Assembly: GCA_937930135.1 (NCBI GenBank)
Contig: CALGVO010000183.1
Coordinates: 1 to 7,203, forward strand
Source: an uncultured Synechococcus sp.
GTDB taxonomy: Bacteria > Cyanobacteriota > Cyanobacteriia > PCC-6307 > Cyanobiaceae
Length of the DNA stretch: 7,203 nucleotides
Reading direction: 5' to 3'
How positions within the stretch are numbered: position 1 is the stretch's first letter; each line of letters opens with the position of its first letter. Below the pieces are notes generated by a model. That model was not told where the DNA came from, searched no databases, and saw only the letters and a list, made by a program, of their open reading frames with translations. Positions 1 through 6,259 of the stretch are shown here, piece by piece. Both the position numbers and the translations under genes were made by a program.

Positions 1-431
1 GGCGTTCCACCAGCGCTCGCAGCACACCGGTTCGCAGCACCAGCGCGCGGGGGAGTGCCTCGACCCGTGGCACCGCCGGAGCTGGTGGCTCCATAGGGTC
101 GGCCAGCAGCCCCACCCCCAGTGCACCAGCCCCGATTCAAGGCATTGCTCTCGGCATGATCGAAACCAGAGGCACGGTGCCGGCCATCGAAGCTGCCGAC
201 GCGATGACCAAGGCGGCCGAAGTGCAGCTGATCTGCCGTGAGTACGTGGGCGGTGGTTATGTGACCGTGATGGTGCGTGGCGAAACCGGTGCCGTCAATG
301 CCGCTGTTCGCGCTGGTGCTGATGCCTGTGAGCGGGTCGGCGACGGTTTAGTGGCGGCACACATCATCGCTCGCCCTCACGAGGAGGTGGAGCCAACCCT
401 TGTTGCCACCGGGATCCGGAGGCGTCTCTGA
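1..431 (+). CDS. csoS1E: Alpha-carboxysome shell protein with N-terminal extension, CsoS1E-like (5' partial)
   Basis: Single-domain BMC (bacterial microcompartment) protein that would form hexameric tiles of the carboxysome shell. The reading frame is open from base 3, so the ATG at 156 is internal. The residues just before it (GIALG) complete the usual CsoS1 N-terminus GIALGMIETRG, and the core continues with AIEAADAM, the pore loop VGGGYV and the segment NAAVRAGADACERVGDGLVAAHIIARPH. Upstream of this core are at least 46 residues rich in Ser, Thr, Ala, Arg and Pro, with a motif RSTSAR occurring twice. Ordinary CsoS1 proteins start only a few residues before GIALG, so the long tail fits CsoS1E, a variant known from some marine Synechococcus. 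The C-terminus is short and basic (GIRRRL). The residues before the pore loop read REY, where I recall RQF in CsoS1A. The true start lies outside the window. BMC family is certain; the CsoS1E name is inferred from the extension and the neighbours. Confidence 0.85.
   Translation, partial: RSTSARSTPVRSTSARGSASTRGTAGAGGSIGSASSPTPSAPAPIQGIALGMIETRGTVPAIEAADAMTKAAEVQLICREYVGGGYVTVMVRGETGAVNAAVRAGADACERVGDGLVAAHIIARPHEEVEPTLVATGIRRRL
3..140 (+). repeat. Low-complexity Ser/Thr/Arg/Pro-rich tail with two RSTSAR repeats
   Basis: This is the visible part of the shell protein's N-terminal extension, about 46 codons. It holds RSTSAR at residues 1-6 and again at 11-16 of the visible frame, giving an imperfect 10-residue period (RSTSARSTPV then RSTSARGSAS). 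A Gly/Ala/Ser/Pro-rich linker follows and leads into the BMC fold. The two repeat units use different synonymous codons (for example cgt tcc against cgc agc), so the protein repeat is not just a recent DNA duplication. It has no hydrophobic core and is probably disordered and positively charged. Confidence 0.6.
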
Positions 432-479
432 TCCCTTGTCATGCTCTGTTCTGGGGTTTTCGCCTAGATTCCGCGGCCA

Positions 480-2360
480 ATGCGGCTTTGGTTCGCTTCG
501 TTTGATTCCTCTTTCTTGAGCTCGGTTTTCACACTGCCCATCCAAACGGCCTGGCTGATTCCTCTCTATGGATTGGCGGGAACGCTTGTAGCTCTTCCCT
601 GGGCCTTCGGGTGGTTCCGGCGTGACGCTCACCGACCGGCGGCCTACCTCAACATTCTGCTCACCCTTTTGGCTTTTGTGCACGGGAGCCTGGTGTTGCA
701 GGCGGTCATGCGTGCCGGTCCTGCCACGTTCGAGTTTCCCTGGCTGGCCTTTGCCGATCTCGATCTGAGCATCAGCATCAGCTTGTCGCTCACCAATCTG
801 GCTGCTCTGGAGCTGATCACCGGCCTCAGCCTGCTCGCCCAGGTGTATGCCCTCGGCTATCTCGACAAGGAATGGGCGCTGGCGCGCTTTTTTGCCCTGC
901 TCGGGTTTTTCGAGGGGGCGATGTCGGGAGTGGTGCTCAGCGACTCCCTCTTCCAGAGCTATTTCCTGCTCGAGATGCTCACACTCTCGACCTATCTGCT
1001 GGTGGGTTTCTGGTACGCCCAGCCCCTGGTGGTCACCGCCGCCCGCGATGCCTTTCTCACCAAGCGCGTCGGCGATGTGCTGCTGCTGATGGGTGTGGTG
1101 GCCCTGGCAGCCTGGGCTGGAGTGATGCGCTTCGAGGATCTCTATGCCTGGTCGGCCACGCAGACGCTCCCTCCCCTGGCCGCCACCTTGCTGGGCCTGG
1201 GGTTGATTGCCGGTCCCACCGGCAAGTGTGCCCAGTTTCCGATGCACCTCTGGCTGGATGAAGCCATGGAGGGTCCGAATCCAGCCTCGATCCTGCGCAA
1301 CTCGGTGGTCGTCACCTGTGGCGCGATCGTGCTGCTCAAGGTGATGCCGTTGCTTCAGCAGACTCCGGTCACCTTGGTGGTGCTCCAGGTGATCGGCACG
1401 ATCAGCGCCCTCGGTGGTTCCCTCGTGTCGATTGCCCAGGTTGATATCAAACGCAACCTCTCCTATTCAACGACCGCCTATCTGGGGTTGGTGTTCATTG
1501 CCATCGCCCTGCAGGTGCCCGTGCTCGCCCTCCTGCTTCTCTTTGCCCATGCGGTTGCCAAGGCGCTGATGTCGATGAGTGTGGGTGGCGTGATTGCGGC
1601 CACCAACTGTCAGGACATCACCGAGCTCGGTGGTCTTGGCTCGCGGATGCCGGCCACATCCGGCTCGTTTCTGATCGGCTCCCTTGGCCTGGTCGGTCTG
1701 CTGCCCCTGGGTGGGTTCCTTTGCCTGGCCCAGTCGGTGGAACTGATCGGTGCCCGTGCGCCCGCTTTGCTGAGTGTGTTCCTGCTCACCAATGCGCTCA
1801 CGGCGCTCAACCTCACGCGTGTGTATCGCCATGTGTTTCTCGGCGCGTCCCTGCTCAAGACCCGGCGGGCGGTGGAGGTGAACTGGCAGATGGCGCTGCC
1901 CATGGTGGCCCTTGCGGTGATCGTTCTGCTCACGCCGTTTCTGTTGATCCGGCTCGAATCGCTTGAGGGGATGCTGGCCTTCCCGCTCTGGGCAGCGGCT
2001 CTGGTGGTGGGCAGTGGAGCTTTGGGGCTGCTGATCGGCGCGTTGATTCCGCTCAATAAGGCCTGGAGTCGTTCCCTGAACCCGGTGATGCGTTGGTGTC
2101 AGGATCTTCTCGCCTTCGATTTCTACACCGAGCGTTTTTATCGGCTCACGATTGTGCGTGTTGTGGCGGCGTTTTCCTCACTGGCTGATCGTTTCGACCG
2201 TGTGGTGGTTGATGGGGTGCTCCATTCCATGGCCCGTCTCTCCTTGCAGAGTGCGGAGGGGTTGAAGCTGAGCATCAGCGGTCGAAGCCAGACCTATGTG
2301 CTCACGGCGATTGCAGCGATCGTTCTGCTGTTGTCCAGTTTGAGCTGGTTGCAGCGCTGA
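480..2360 (+). CDS. ndhF4: NDH-1 subunit NdhF4, CO2-uptake type
   Basis: Membrane proton-pumping subunit (NuoL/NdhF family, antiporter-like) of the NDH-1 complex specialised for CO2 uptake, located in the thylakoid membrane. The 626 residues are nearly all hydrophobic helices, about 14-16 by eye. Family residues are present: Glu165 in the helix YFLLEMLTLSTYLL, Lys249 in TGKCAQFP followed by His256 and LWLDEAMEGPNPAS, and Lys324 in QVDIKRNLSYST. The C-terminal part has DFYTERFYRLTIV (about residue 547) and a long amphipathic stretch before a last membrane helix, as expected for the lateral arm of NdhF. The NdhF4 rather than NdhF1 or NdhF3 assignment rests on the adjacent ndhD4 and chpX/cupB. 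The start is the only in-frame ATG after the stop at 465-467, but no clear ribosome-binding site precedes it. The first ~20 residues look less conserved than the QTAWLIPLYG that follows, so a non-ATG start such as TTG 516 is possible. Confidence 0.9.
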   Translation: MRLWFASFDSSFLSSVFTLPIQTAWLIPLYGLAGTLVALPWAFGWFRRDAHRPAAYLNILLTLLAFVHGSLVLQAVMRAGPATFEFPWLAFADLDLSISISLSLTNLAALELITGLSLLAQVYALGYLDKEWALARFFALLGFFEGAMSGVVLSDSLFQSYFLLEMLTLSTYLLVGFWYAQPLVVTAARDAFLTKRVGDVLLLMGVVALAAWAGVMRFEDLYAWSATQTLPPLAATLLGLGLIAGPTGKCAQFPMHLWLDEAMEGPNPASILRNSVVVTCGAIVLLKVMPLLQQTPVTLVVLQVIGTISALGGSLVSIAQVDIKRNLSYSTTAYLGLVFIAIALQVPVLALLLLFAHAVAKALMSMSVGGVIAATNCQDITELGGLGSRMPATSGSFLIGSLGLVGLLPLGGFLCLAQSVELIGARAPALLSVFLLTNALTALNLTRVYRHVFLGASLLKTRRAVEVNWQMALPMVALAVIVLLTPFLLIRLESLEGMLAFPLWAAALVVGSGALGLLIGALIPLNKAWSRSLNPVMRWCQDLLAFDFYTERFYRLTIVRVVAAFSSLADRFDRVVVDGVLHSMARLSLQSAEGLKLSISGRSQTYVLTAIAAIVLLLSSLSWLQR

Positions 2361-2361
2361 G

Positions 2362-3876
2362 ATGAACGCCATGATGTTGACCTTTCTGCTCCTGATCCCC
2401 TTTGCCGGTGCGCTGCTGATCAGCCTCTGGCCCTCAGGTTCCGATGCGCCGGTGTTTCGCCGCCTGGCCCTGGCTGTGCTCACGGCCCAATGTCTGCTCG
2501 GATTGCCTGTGCTGTGGGCGTTTCAGCCGGGAGAGGCGGGCTTGCAGCTGATCGAGCGCCTGCCCTGGCTGCCGAGCCTCGGCCTTGATTACGCCCTCGC
2601 CATTGATGGTCTGTCGCTGCCCCTGGTGTTGATGAATGGGCTGCTCTGCTTTGTTGCTGCCTTCACCTCCCGGCGTGTTGAGAATCGCCCCCGGATTTAT
2701 TTCGCCCTGCTGTTGATCATCAGTGGCGCCGTGAATGGTGCGTTCCTGGCTCAGAACCTGCTGCTGTTTTTCCTCTTTTATGAACTGGAGCTGATTCCGC
2801 TCTGGCTGCTGATCGCGGTGTGGGGAGGTGCCAACCGCGCCTATGCCTCCACCAAGTTCCTGATCGTGACCGCGGTGTCGGGTGTGTTGATTCTGGCGGC
2901 ATTTCTCGGCATGGCCGTGTTGACCGGATCGGCCGACTTCAGCCTCCACCCCGTGCTCGGCACGGACATGGGGCTGCTGAGTCAACTGGTGTTGATGGGG
3001 GCGCTCCTGATCGGCTTTGCGATCAAGATTCCCTTGTTTCCCTTTCACACCTGGTTGCCCGACGCCCACACCGAGGCGTCCACGCCGGTGTCGGTGCTCC
3101 TGGCCGGTGTGCTGCTCAAGCTGGGGACCTATGGCCTTCTGCGCTTCTGTCTGGGTCTGTTCCCGGAGGCCTGGGCCGTGGCGGCCCCCTGGTTGGCGAT
3201 CTGGGCCGCGATTTCCGTTCTCTACGGTTCCCTCGCCGCCATCGCCCAGACCGATATGAAGCGCATGGTGGCCTACAGCTCGGTGGGCCACATGGGCTAC
3301 GTGTTGCTCGCGGCCGCCGCTGCCACCCCCGTCGCTTTGGTCGGAGCCGTCTTCCAGATGGTGAGCCACGGCTTGATTTCGGCCATTCTCTTCCTGGTGG
3401 TTGGCGTTGTGTATGAGCGCACAGGCACCCGCGATCTCAACGTCTTGCGCGGTTTGCTCAACCCCCAGCGGGGTCTTCCCCTCAGTGGCACGTTGATGAT
3501 TGTGGGCGTGATGGCCAGTGCTGGGATTCCCGGTATGGCTGGGTTCATCTCCGAATTTCTGATCTTCCGCGGCAGTCTTCCGTCGTTCACCCTCGCCACC
3601 TTGCTGTCGATGGTGGGCTCCGGATTGACGGCGGTGTATTTCCTTCTCTTGGTGAATCGCGCCTTCTTTGGTCGTCTGGCGATCGCTGTGGGCGATCAGC
3701 CCAACCCCAGCATCCTGTTGCCCGTGCCTCTGGCGGAGCAGATGCCTGCGATTCTGCTCAGCCTGGGCGTGTTGGTGCTCGGGTTGGCCCCCGACCTCCT
3801 GGTGGGTATCAGTGAAGCGGCCACCACCGGGCTCAGCCAGCTTGCTCTCACCGCGTTGCCGGGAGGTTTCACCTGA
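2362..3876 (+). CDS. ndhD4: NDH-1 subunit NdhD4, CO2-uptake type
   Basis: Membrane subunit of the NuoM/NdhD family, a second antiporter-like proton channel of the same NDH-1 complex. The 504 residues are about 14 membrane helices. Visible family residues are Glu141 and Glu143 in LFYELELIPLWLL, Lys222 in FAIKIPLFPFHTWLPDAHTE with His229, Lys253 in LLKLGTYGLLRF, and Lys300 in TDMKRMVAYSSVGHMGYV. The start codon lies one base after the ndhF4 stop, with no strong Shine-Dalgarno site, so translation probably depends on coupling to ndhF4. ATGs at 2371 and 2374 would shorten the protein by only 3-4 residues. The stop overlaps the chpX start by one base. Family is certain from sequence; the D4 paralogue is called from position between ndhF4 and chpX, since the known order of the constitutive CO2-uptake operon is ndhF4-ndhD4-cupB. 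Confidence 0.9.
   Translation: MNAMMLTFLLLIPFAGALLISLWPSGSDAPVFRRLALAVLTAQCLLGLPVLWAFQPGEAGLQLIERLPWLPSLGLDYALAIDGLSLPLVLMNGLLCFVAAFTSRRVENRPRIYFALLLIISGAVNGAFLAQNLLLFFLFYELELIPLWLLIAVWGGANRAYASTKFLIVTAVSGVLILAAFLGMAVLTGSADFSLHPVLGTDMGLLSQLVLMGALLIGFAIKIPLFPFHTWLPDAHTEASTPVSVLLAGVLLKLGTYGLLRFCLGLFPEAWAVAAPWLAIWAAISVLYGSLAAIAQTDMKRMVAYSSVGHMGYVLLAAAAATPVALVGAVFQMVSHGLISAILFLVVGVVYERTGTRDLNVLRGLLNPQRGLPLSGTLMIVGVMASAGIPGMAGFISEFLIFRGSLPSFTLATLLSMVGSGLTAVYFLLLVNRAFFGRLAIAVGDQPNPSILLPVPLAEQMPAILLSLGVLVLGLAPDLLVGISEAATTGLSQLALTALPGGFT
3861..3866 (+). promoter_or_regulatory. Ribosome-binding site of chpX/cupB
   Basis: GGGAGG inside the last codons of ndhD4, nine bases before the ATG at 3876. It supports that start, which shares its A with the ndhD4 stop codon (TGATG), and implies translational coupling. 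Confidence 0.6.
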
Positions 3877-5006
3877 TGGCTCAACTCCAGTCCCAGCTTC
3901 AGACTCCGCCCGATCGTGAGCTGCTGATCGAGCGCCTCCTCGGCGATGTGCCTCTCCTTGCCGACACACCGGATCATCTGCTTCAGGTGGTGAATGTGCT
4001 CGAGAGCTACGGCCTTGTTCTTGATGCCTACAGCCGCAACCTGGTGTATCAGGGGCAGACGCAGCTGCTCAATCCTTTCCCGGTGCTGCGCTTTTTCCAC
4101 GACGGCTTCAGCCTGTCGCGCCTCTGGCAGCATCTGGCCGGGGATCGGATCAATTTTGAATACGCCGAGTACTGCCAGAAAGCGATGTTCTGGCATGGCA
4201 CCGGAGGCCTTGATGCCTATCTCGACAGTCCGCCCTTCCTGGCAGTCTGTGATCGCATCATCCAGCTGAAACGCCGGCGCGATCCCCTGCTGGCTGCGGT
4301 CAACGCCCTGTTCCCGGGCTTCGCCCCGGAGGCGATCCGCTCCCTGACCACCATCTACGCCCTTGGCCTGTTCTGGCGGGTGATGAGCGATCTGTTCCTC
4401 GATCTGGCCCGTCGTTATCGCCTCGCTGAGGTGGCTTCTGTGCGCGATGTGGTGCATCACATCCGCGATGGTCTCGTGGCAGCCGCTGCCGATCCGATCA
4501 CTTATCAGGTGCAGCTGGGCGGAGAAGCGATCTGGATCCTGCCGCCGGAGGCCGGCCTCACGTTTCTTGCCGACGTCGCCGTGCCCTACGTGGAAGCCGT
4601 GTTCTTTCGCGGGATGCCCTTTCTGGGCACGGTGTCGTACAACGCCCAGGCCCAGCAGATTTCTCCCGATCCCAGCAGCTTTCGGTATGGGGCGCTCTAT
4701 GCCGATCCCCTGCCGAGCATGGGGGCCGGAATCCCGCCGAGTCTCTGCATGCAAGACATGTATCGCCATCTGCCTGAGGAGCTCAGTGCCTGGTACGAGC
4801 GCCATGGGCGCGGTCAGGTGGATGTGCACGTGCAGATCTGCATCAGCTTCCAGAAATCGATGTTCTGCGTCACCAACGGTGCGATCGCCGGCACCATGCC
4901 CCATCCGCTTGACAGCGAGGATCCTGAGGCCCGCGAGGCGAACCTGGCCTATGCCCAGTCCTGGGTGGATCGGCTGATGGGCACCCGTCGCGAAGCCCTG
5001 ATCTAG
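3876..5006 (+). CDS. chpX: CO2 hydration protein ChpX (CupB)
   Basis: Soluble subunit that docks on the NdhF4 end of NDH-1 and carries the carbonic-anhydrase-like step converting CO2 to bicarbonate, driven by the complex. The 376 residues contain the signatures I associate with the CupA/CupB family: NPFPVLRFFHDG (residues 66-77), DRINFEYAEYCQKAMFWHGTGGLD (from 90), and the C-terminal block PSLCMQDMYRHLPEELSAWY followed by QVDVHVQICISFQKSMFCVT. His86 and Arg91 lie in the region from which, as I recall, structural work on CupA/CupB described zinc ligands; that link is from memory. There is no signal peptide and no clear membrane helix. It starts on the last base of the ndhD4 stop and ends 31 nt before the acRAF start. 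Neighbouring ndhF4/ndhD4 favour CupB (low-affinity, constitutive) over CupA, which travels with ndhF3/ndhD3. Confidence 0.92.
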   Translation: MAQLQSQLQTPPDRELLIERLLGDVPLLADTPDHLLQVVNVLESYGLVLDAYSRNLVYQGQTQLLNPFPVLRFFHDGFSLSRLWQHLAGDRINFEYAEYCQKAMFWHGTGGLDAYLDSPPFLAVCDRIIQLKRRRDPLLAAVNALFPGFAPEAIRSLTTIYALGLFWRVMSDLFLDLARRYRLAEVASVRDVVHHIRDGLVAAAADPITYQVQLGGEAIWILPPEAGLTFLADVAVPYVEAVFFRGMPFLGTVSYNAQAQQISPDPSSFRYGALYADPLPSMGAGIPPSLCMQDMYRHLPEELSAWYERHGRGQVDVHVQICISFQKSMFCVTNGAIAGTMPHPLDSEDPEAREANLAYAQSWVDRLMGTRREALI

Positions 5007-5022
5007 GTTCAGCCAGAGAGCC

Positions 5023-5028
5023 GGGAGG
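5023..5028 (+). promoter_or_regulatory. Ribosome-binding site supporting the GTG start of acRAF
   Basis: GGGAGG nine bases upstream of the GTG at 5038. A second purine stretch, GGAG at 5031-5034, is closer (3 bases). These sites decide the start, because the frame has no nearby ATG. Confidence 0.5.
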
Positions 5029-5037
5029 CTGGAGAGC

Positions 5038-5334
5038 GTGGAGCAACCGATCGCGAATGGGCAGGGGGAGGGCCACACCGGAAGGCATCAATGGCAGCAG
5101 CGCGAGCGCCCGATCCGTCTGGAGCGACGTCTCGAATTCAAGACCTACGGCGCCACCCGTGATTTTCTTGATCGACTCGGTGAGTTCAGCGAGCAACAGC
5201 AACGTTTCCCCGATATCAGCTTTGGCCGCACCTATGTGAATCTGACGCTGCGGCCGGGTGATGAGTCTGAGGGCGCCAAGCTGCTGGAGGATGATCATGC
5301 CTTCGCTGCAGGGGTCGATGGACTCCTCGATTGA
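5038..5334 (+). CDS. Pterin-dehydratase-like Rubisco assembly factor (acRAF)
   Basis: Small protein of 98 residues with the fold signature of pterin-4a-carbinolamine dehydratase (PCD), matching the alpha-carboxysome Rubisco assembly factor acRAF. Visible signatures are RLERRLEFKTYGATRDFLDR (residues 27-46), then FPDISFGRTYVNLTLRP (57-73), then an acidic helix ending in HAFAAGVDGLL. In active dehydratases the corresponding loop carries a His-His-Pro type motif; here it is PDISFG, so dehydratase activity is not expected. The first ~24 residues are Gln/Gly/Glu-rich and probably flexible. The start is GTG, preceded by GGGAGG. The gene overlaps cbbX by 38 nt and follows chpX by 31 nt, placing a Rubisco folding factor next to a Rubisco activase. 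Role is taken from published work on acRAF homologues; identity here is from motifs and context. Confidence 0.85.
   Translation: MEQPIANGQGEGHTGRHQWQQRERPIRLERRLEFKTYGATRDFLDRLGEFSEQQQRFPDISFGRTYVNLTLRPGDESEGAKLLEDDHAFAAGVDGLLD
5286..5290 (+). promoter_or_regulatory. Ribosome-binding site deciding the cbbX start
   Basis: GGAGG within the acRAF coding region, six bases before ATG 5297. It favours that ATG over ATG 5258 (an upstream in-frame ATG), 5291 (no spacing) and 5318 (only AGGGG three bases upstream). Confidence 0.6.
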
Positions 5335-6226
5335 TCTTTCGGCGAGCCTCACCGAATCTGGCGTGGCTGAGGTGCTGGAGCAGCTCGACCGTGAGCTGAT
5401 CGGTTTACAACCCGTGAAGACGCGGATTCGCGAAATTGCCGCTCTGTTGTTGGTGGATCGGGCACGCCGTTCCTTGGATCTTCCCAGCTCGGCGCCGTCG
5501 CTGCACATGTCGTTCACCGGTCATCCGGGAACGGGTAAAACCACCGTGGCCAATCGCATCTCCGAGATTCTGCACCGGCTGGGTTATCTGCGCAAAGGTC
5601 ATGTGGTCACGGTGACCCGTGACGATCTGGTGGGGCAGTATGTGGGCCATACCGCTCCGAAAACCCGCGAGATGATCAAGCGGGCGCAGGGGGGTGTGTT
5701 GTTCATCGATGAGGCTTACTACCTCTACAAGCCTGGAAATGAAAGGGATTATGGCGCTGAGGCCATTGAAATCCTGCTGCAGGATATGGAGCGGCAACGC
5801 AATGATTTTGTGGTGATTTTTGCGGGCTACAAAGATAGGATGCAGCAGTTTTATCACTCCAATCCAGGGCTTTCATCGCGTGTGGCCCATCACATTGATT
5901 TTCCGGATTACAGCGATGCCGAACTCATGGCGATCGCCTTGCTCCTGTTGCAACAGCAGAGCTACCGGTTTGCCGATGATGCTCAGGAGGTGTTTGCGGA
6001 TTACATCCGTCGTCGTCGCCAGTTGCCGTTCTTTGCCAATGCCCGCTCAATTCGCAATGCTCTGGATCGCCTGCGTCTGCGCCAGGCCAACCGGTTGTTT
6101 TCCCGCATGGATCAACCGCTCAGTCGCGATGACCTGATCACGATTGAGGCAGCCGATATCCAGGCGAGCCGGGTGTTTCAGGGGGAGGTGGAAGGTGTGG
6201 ATCCCGCTCGCCCGTTGACGTCTTGA
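5297..6226 (+). CDS. cbbX: Rubisco activase CbbX (AAA+ ATPase)
   Basis: AAA+ ATPase that remodels inhibited Rubisco by releasing tightly bound sugar phosphates. Counting from ATG 5297 it has 309 residues, close to the proteobacterial CbbX length I know. Motifs in order: a helical N-terminus VLEQLDRELIGLQPVKTRI; Walker A GHPGTGKTT (75-83, Lys81); pore loop GQYVGHTAPKT with Tyr115; Walker B VLFIDEAYYLY (Asp138, Glu139); the block YKPGNERDYGAEAIEILLQ; SNPGLSSRVAHHIDFPDYSD with candidate arginine fingers; and the C-terminal helical lid NARSIRNALDRLRLRQANRLF. All catalytic residues are intact. The start was chosen from the GGAGG site and family length; an open stretch to ATG 5258 would add 13 residues lying inside acRAF. 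The substrate should be the host Rubisco, encoded outside the window. CbbX family is certain; its exact target in a form IA alpha-cyanobacterium is less so. Confidence 0.95.
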   Translation: MPSLQGSMDSSIDLSASLTESGVAEVLEQLDRELIGLQPVKTRIREIAALLLVDRARRSLDLPSSAPSLHMSFTGHPGTGKTTVANRISEILHRLGYLRKGHVVTVTRDDLVGQYVGHTAPKTREMIKRAQGGVLFIDEAYYLYKPGNERDYGAEAIEILLQDMERQRNDFVVIFAGYKDRMQQFYHSNPGLSSRVAHHIDFPDYSDAELMAIALLLLQQQSYRFADDAQEVFADYIRRRRQLPFFANARSIRNALDRLRLRQANRLFSRMDQPLSRDDLITIEAADIQASRVFQGEVEGVDPARPLTS

Positions 6227-6240
6227 GGTTGTGGATGGGC

Positions 6241-6259
6241 GGCTGAGCCGTCTCAGACC
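6241..6259. terminator. Weak hairpin between convergent genes (possible terminator)
   Basis: CTGAG (6243-6247), loop CCGT, CTCAG (6252-6256), extendable by GG/CC across a bulged A. It lies between the convergent ends of cbbX and the 74-aa minus-strand gene and includes the latter's stop codon. No T-run follows on either strand, so intrinsic termination is doubtful. Confidence 0.25.

Noticed and set aside
156..431. Shell protein starting at ATG 156
   Set aside because: The conserved CsoS1 N-terminus GIALG lies immediately upstream in the same open frame, so this ATG is internal.
348..1247. A 299-codon open frame on the minus strand opposite the shell gene end and ndhF4
   Set aside because: It has a Gln/Gly/His/Glu-rich composition without domain motifs and spans the boundary of two real plus-strand genes.
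2434..3969. A 511-codon open frame on the minus strand opposite ndhD4
   Set aside because: The plus-strand NdhD4 has clear family motifs throughout. The antisense product is dominated by His, Gln, Gly, Glu and Arg with no recognisable domain, as expected for the reverse frame of a GC-rich membrane-protein gene.
3696..5078. A 460-codon open frame on the minus strand opposite the end of ndhD4 and chpX
   Set aside because: It is antisense to two well-supported genes, crosses their boundary, and shows no family signature.
5258..5296. cbbX starting at ATG 5258
   Set aside because: It gives 13 extra residues with no family resemblance and lacks a good ribosome-binding site, whereas GGAGG sits six bases before ATG 5297.
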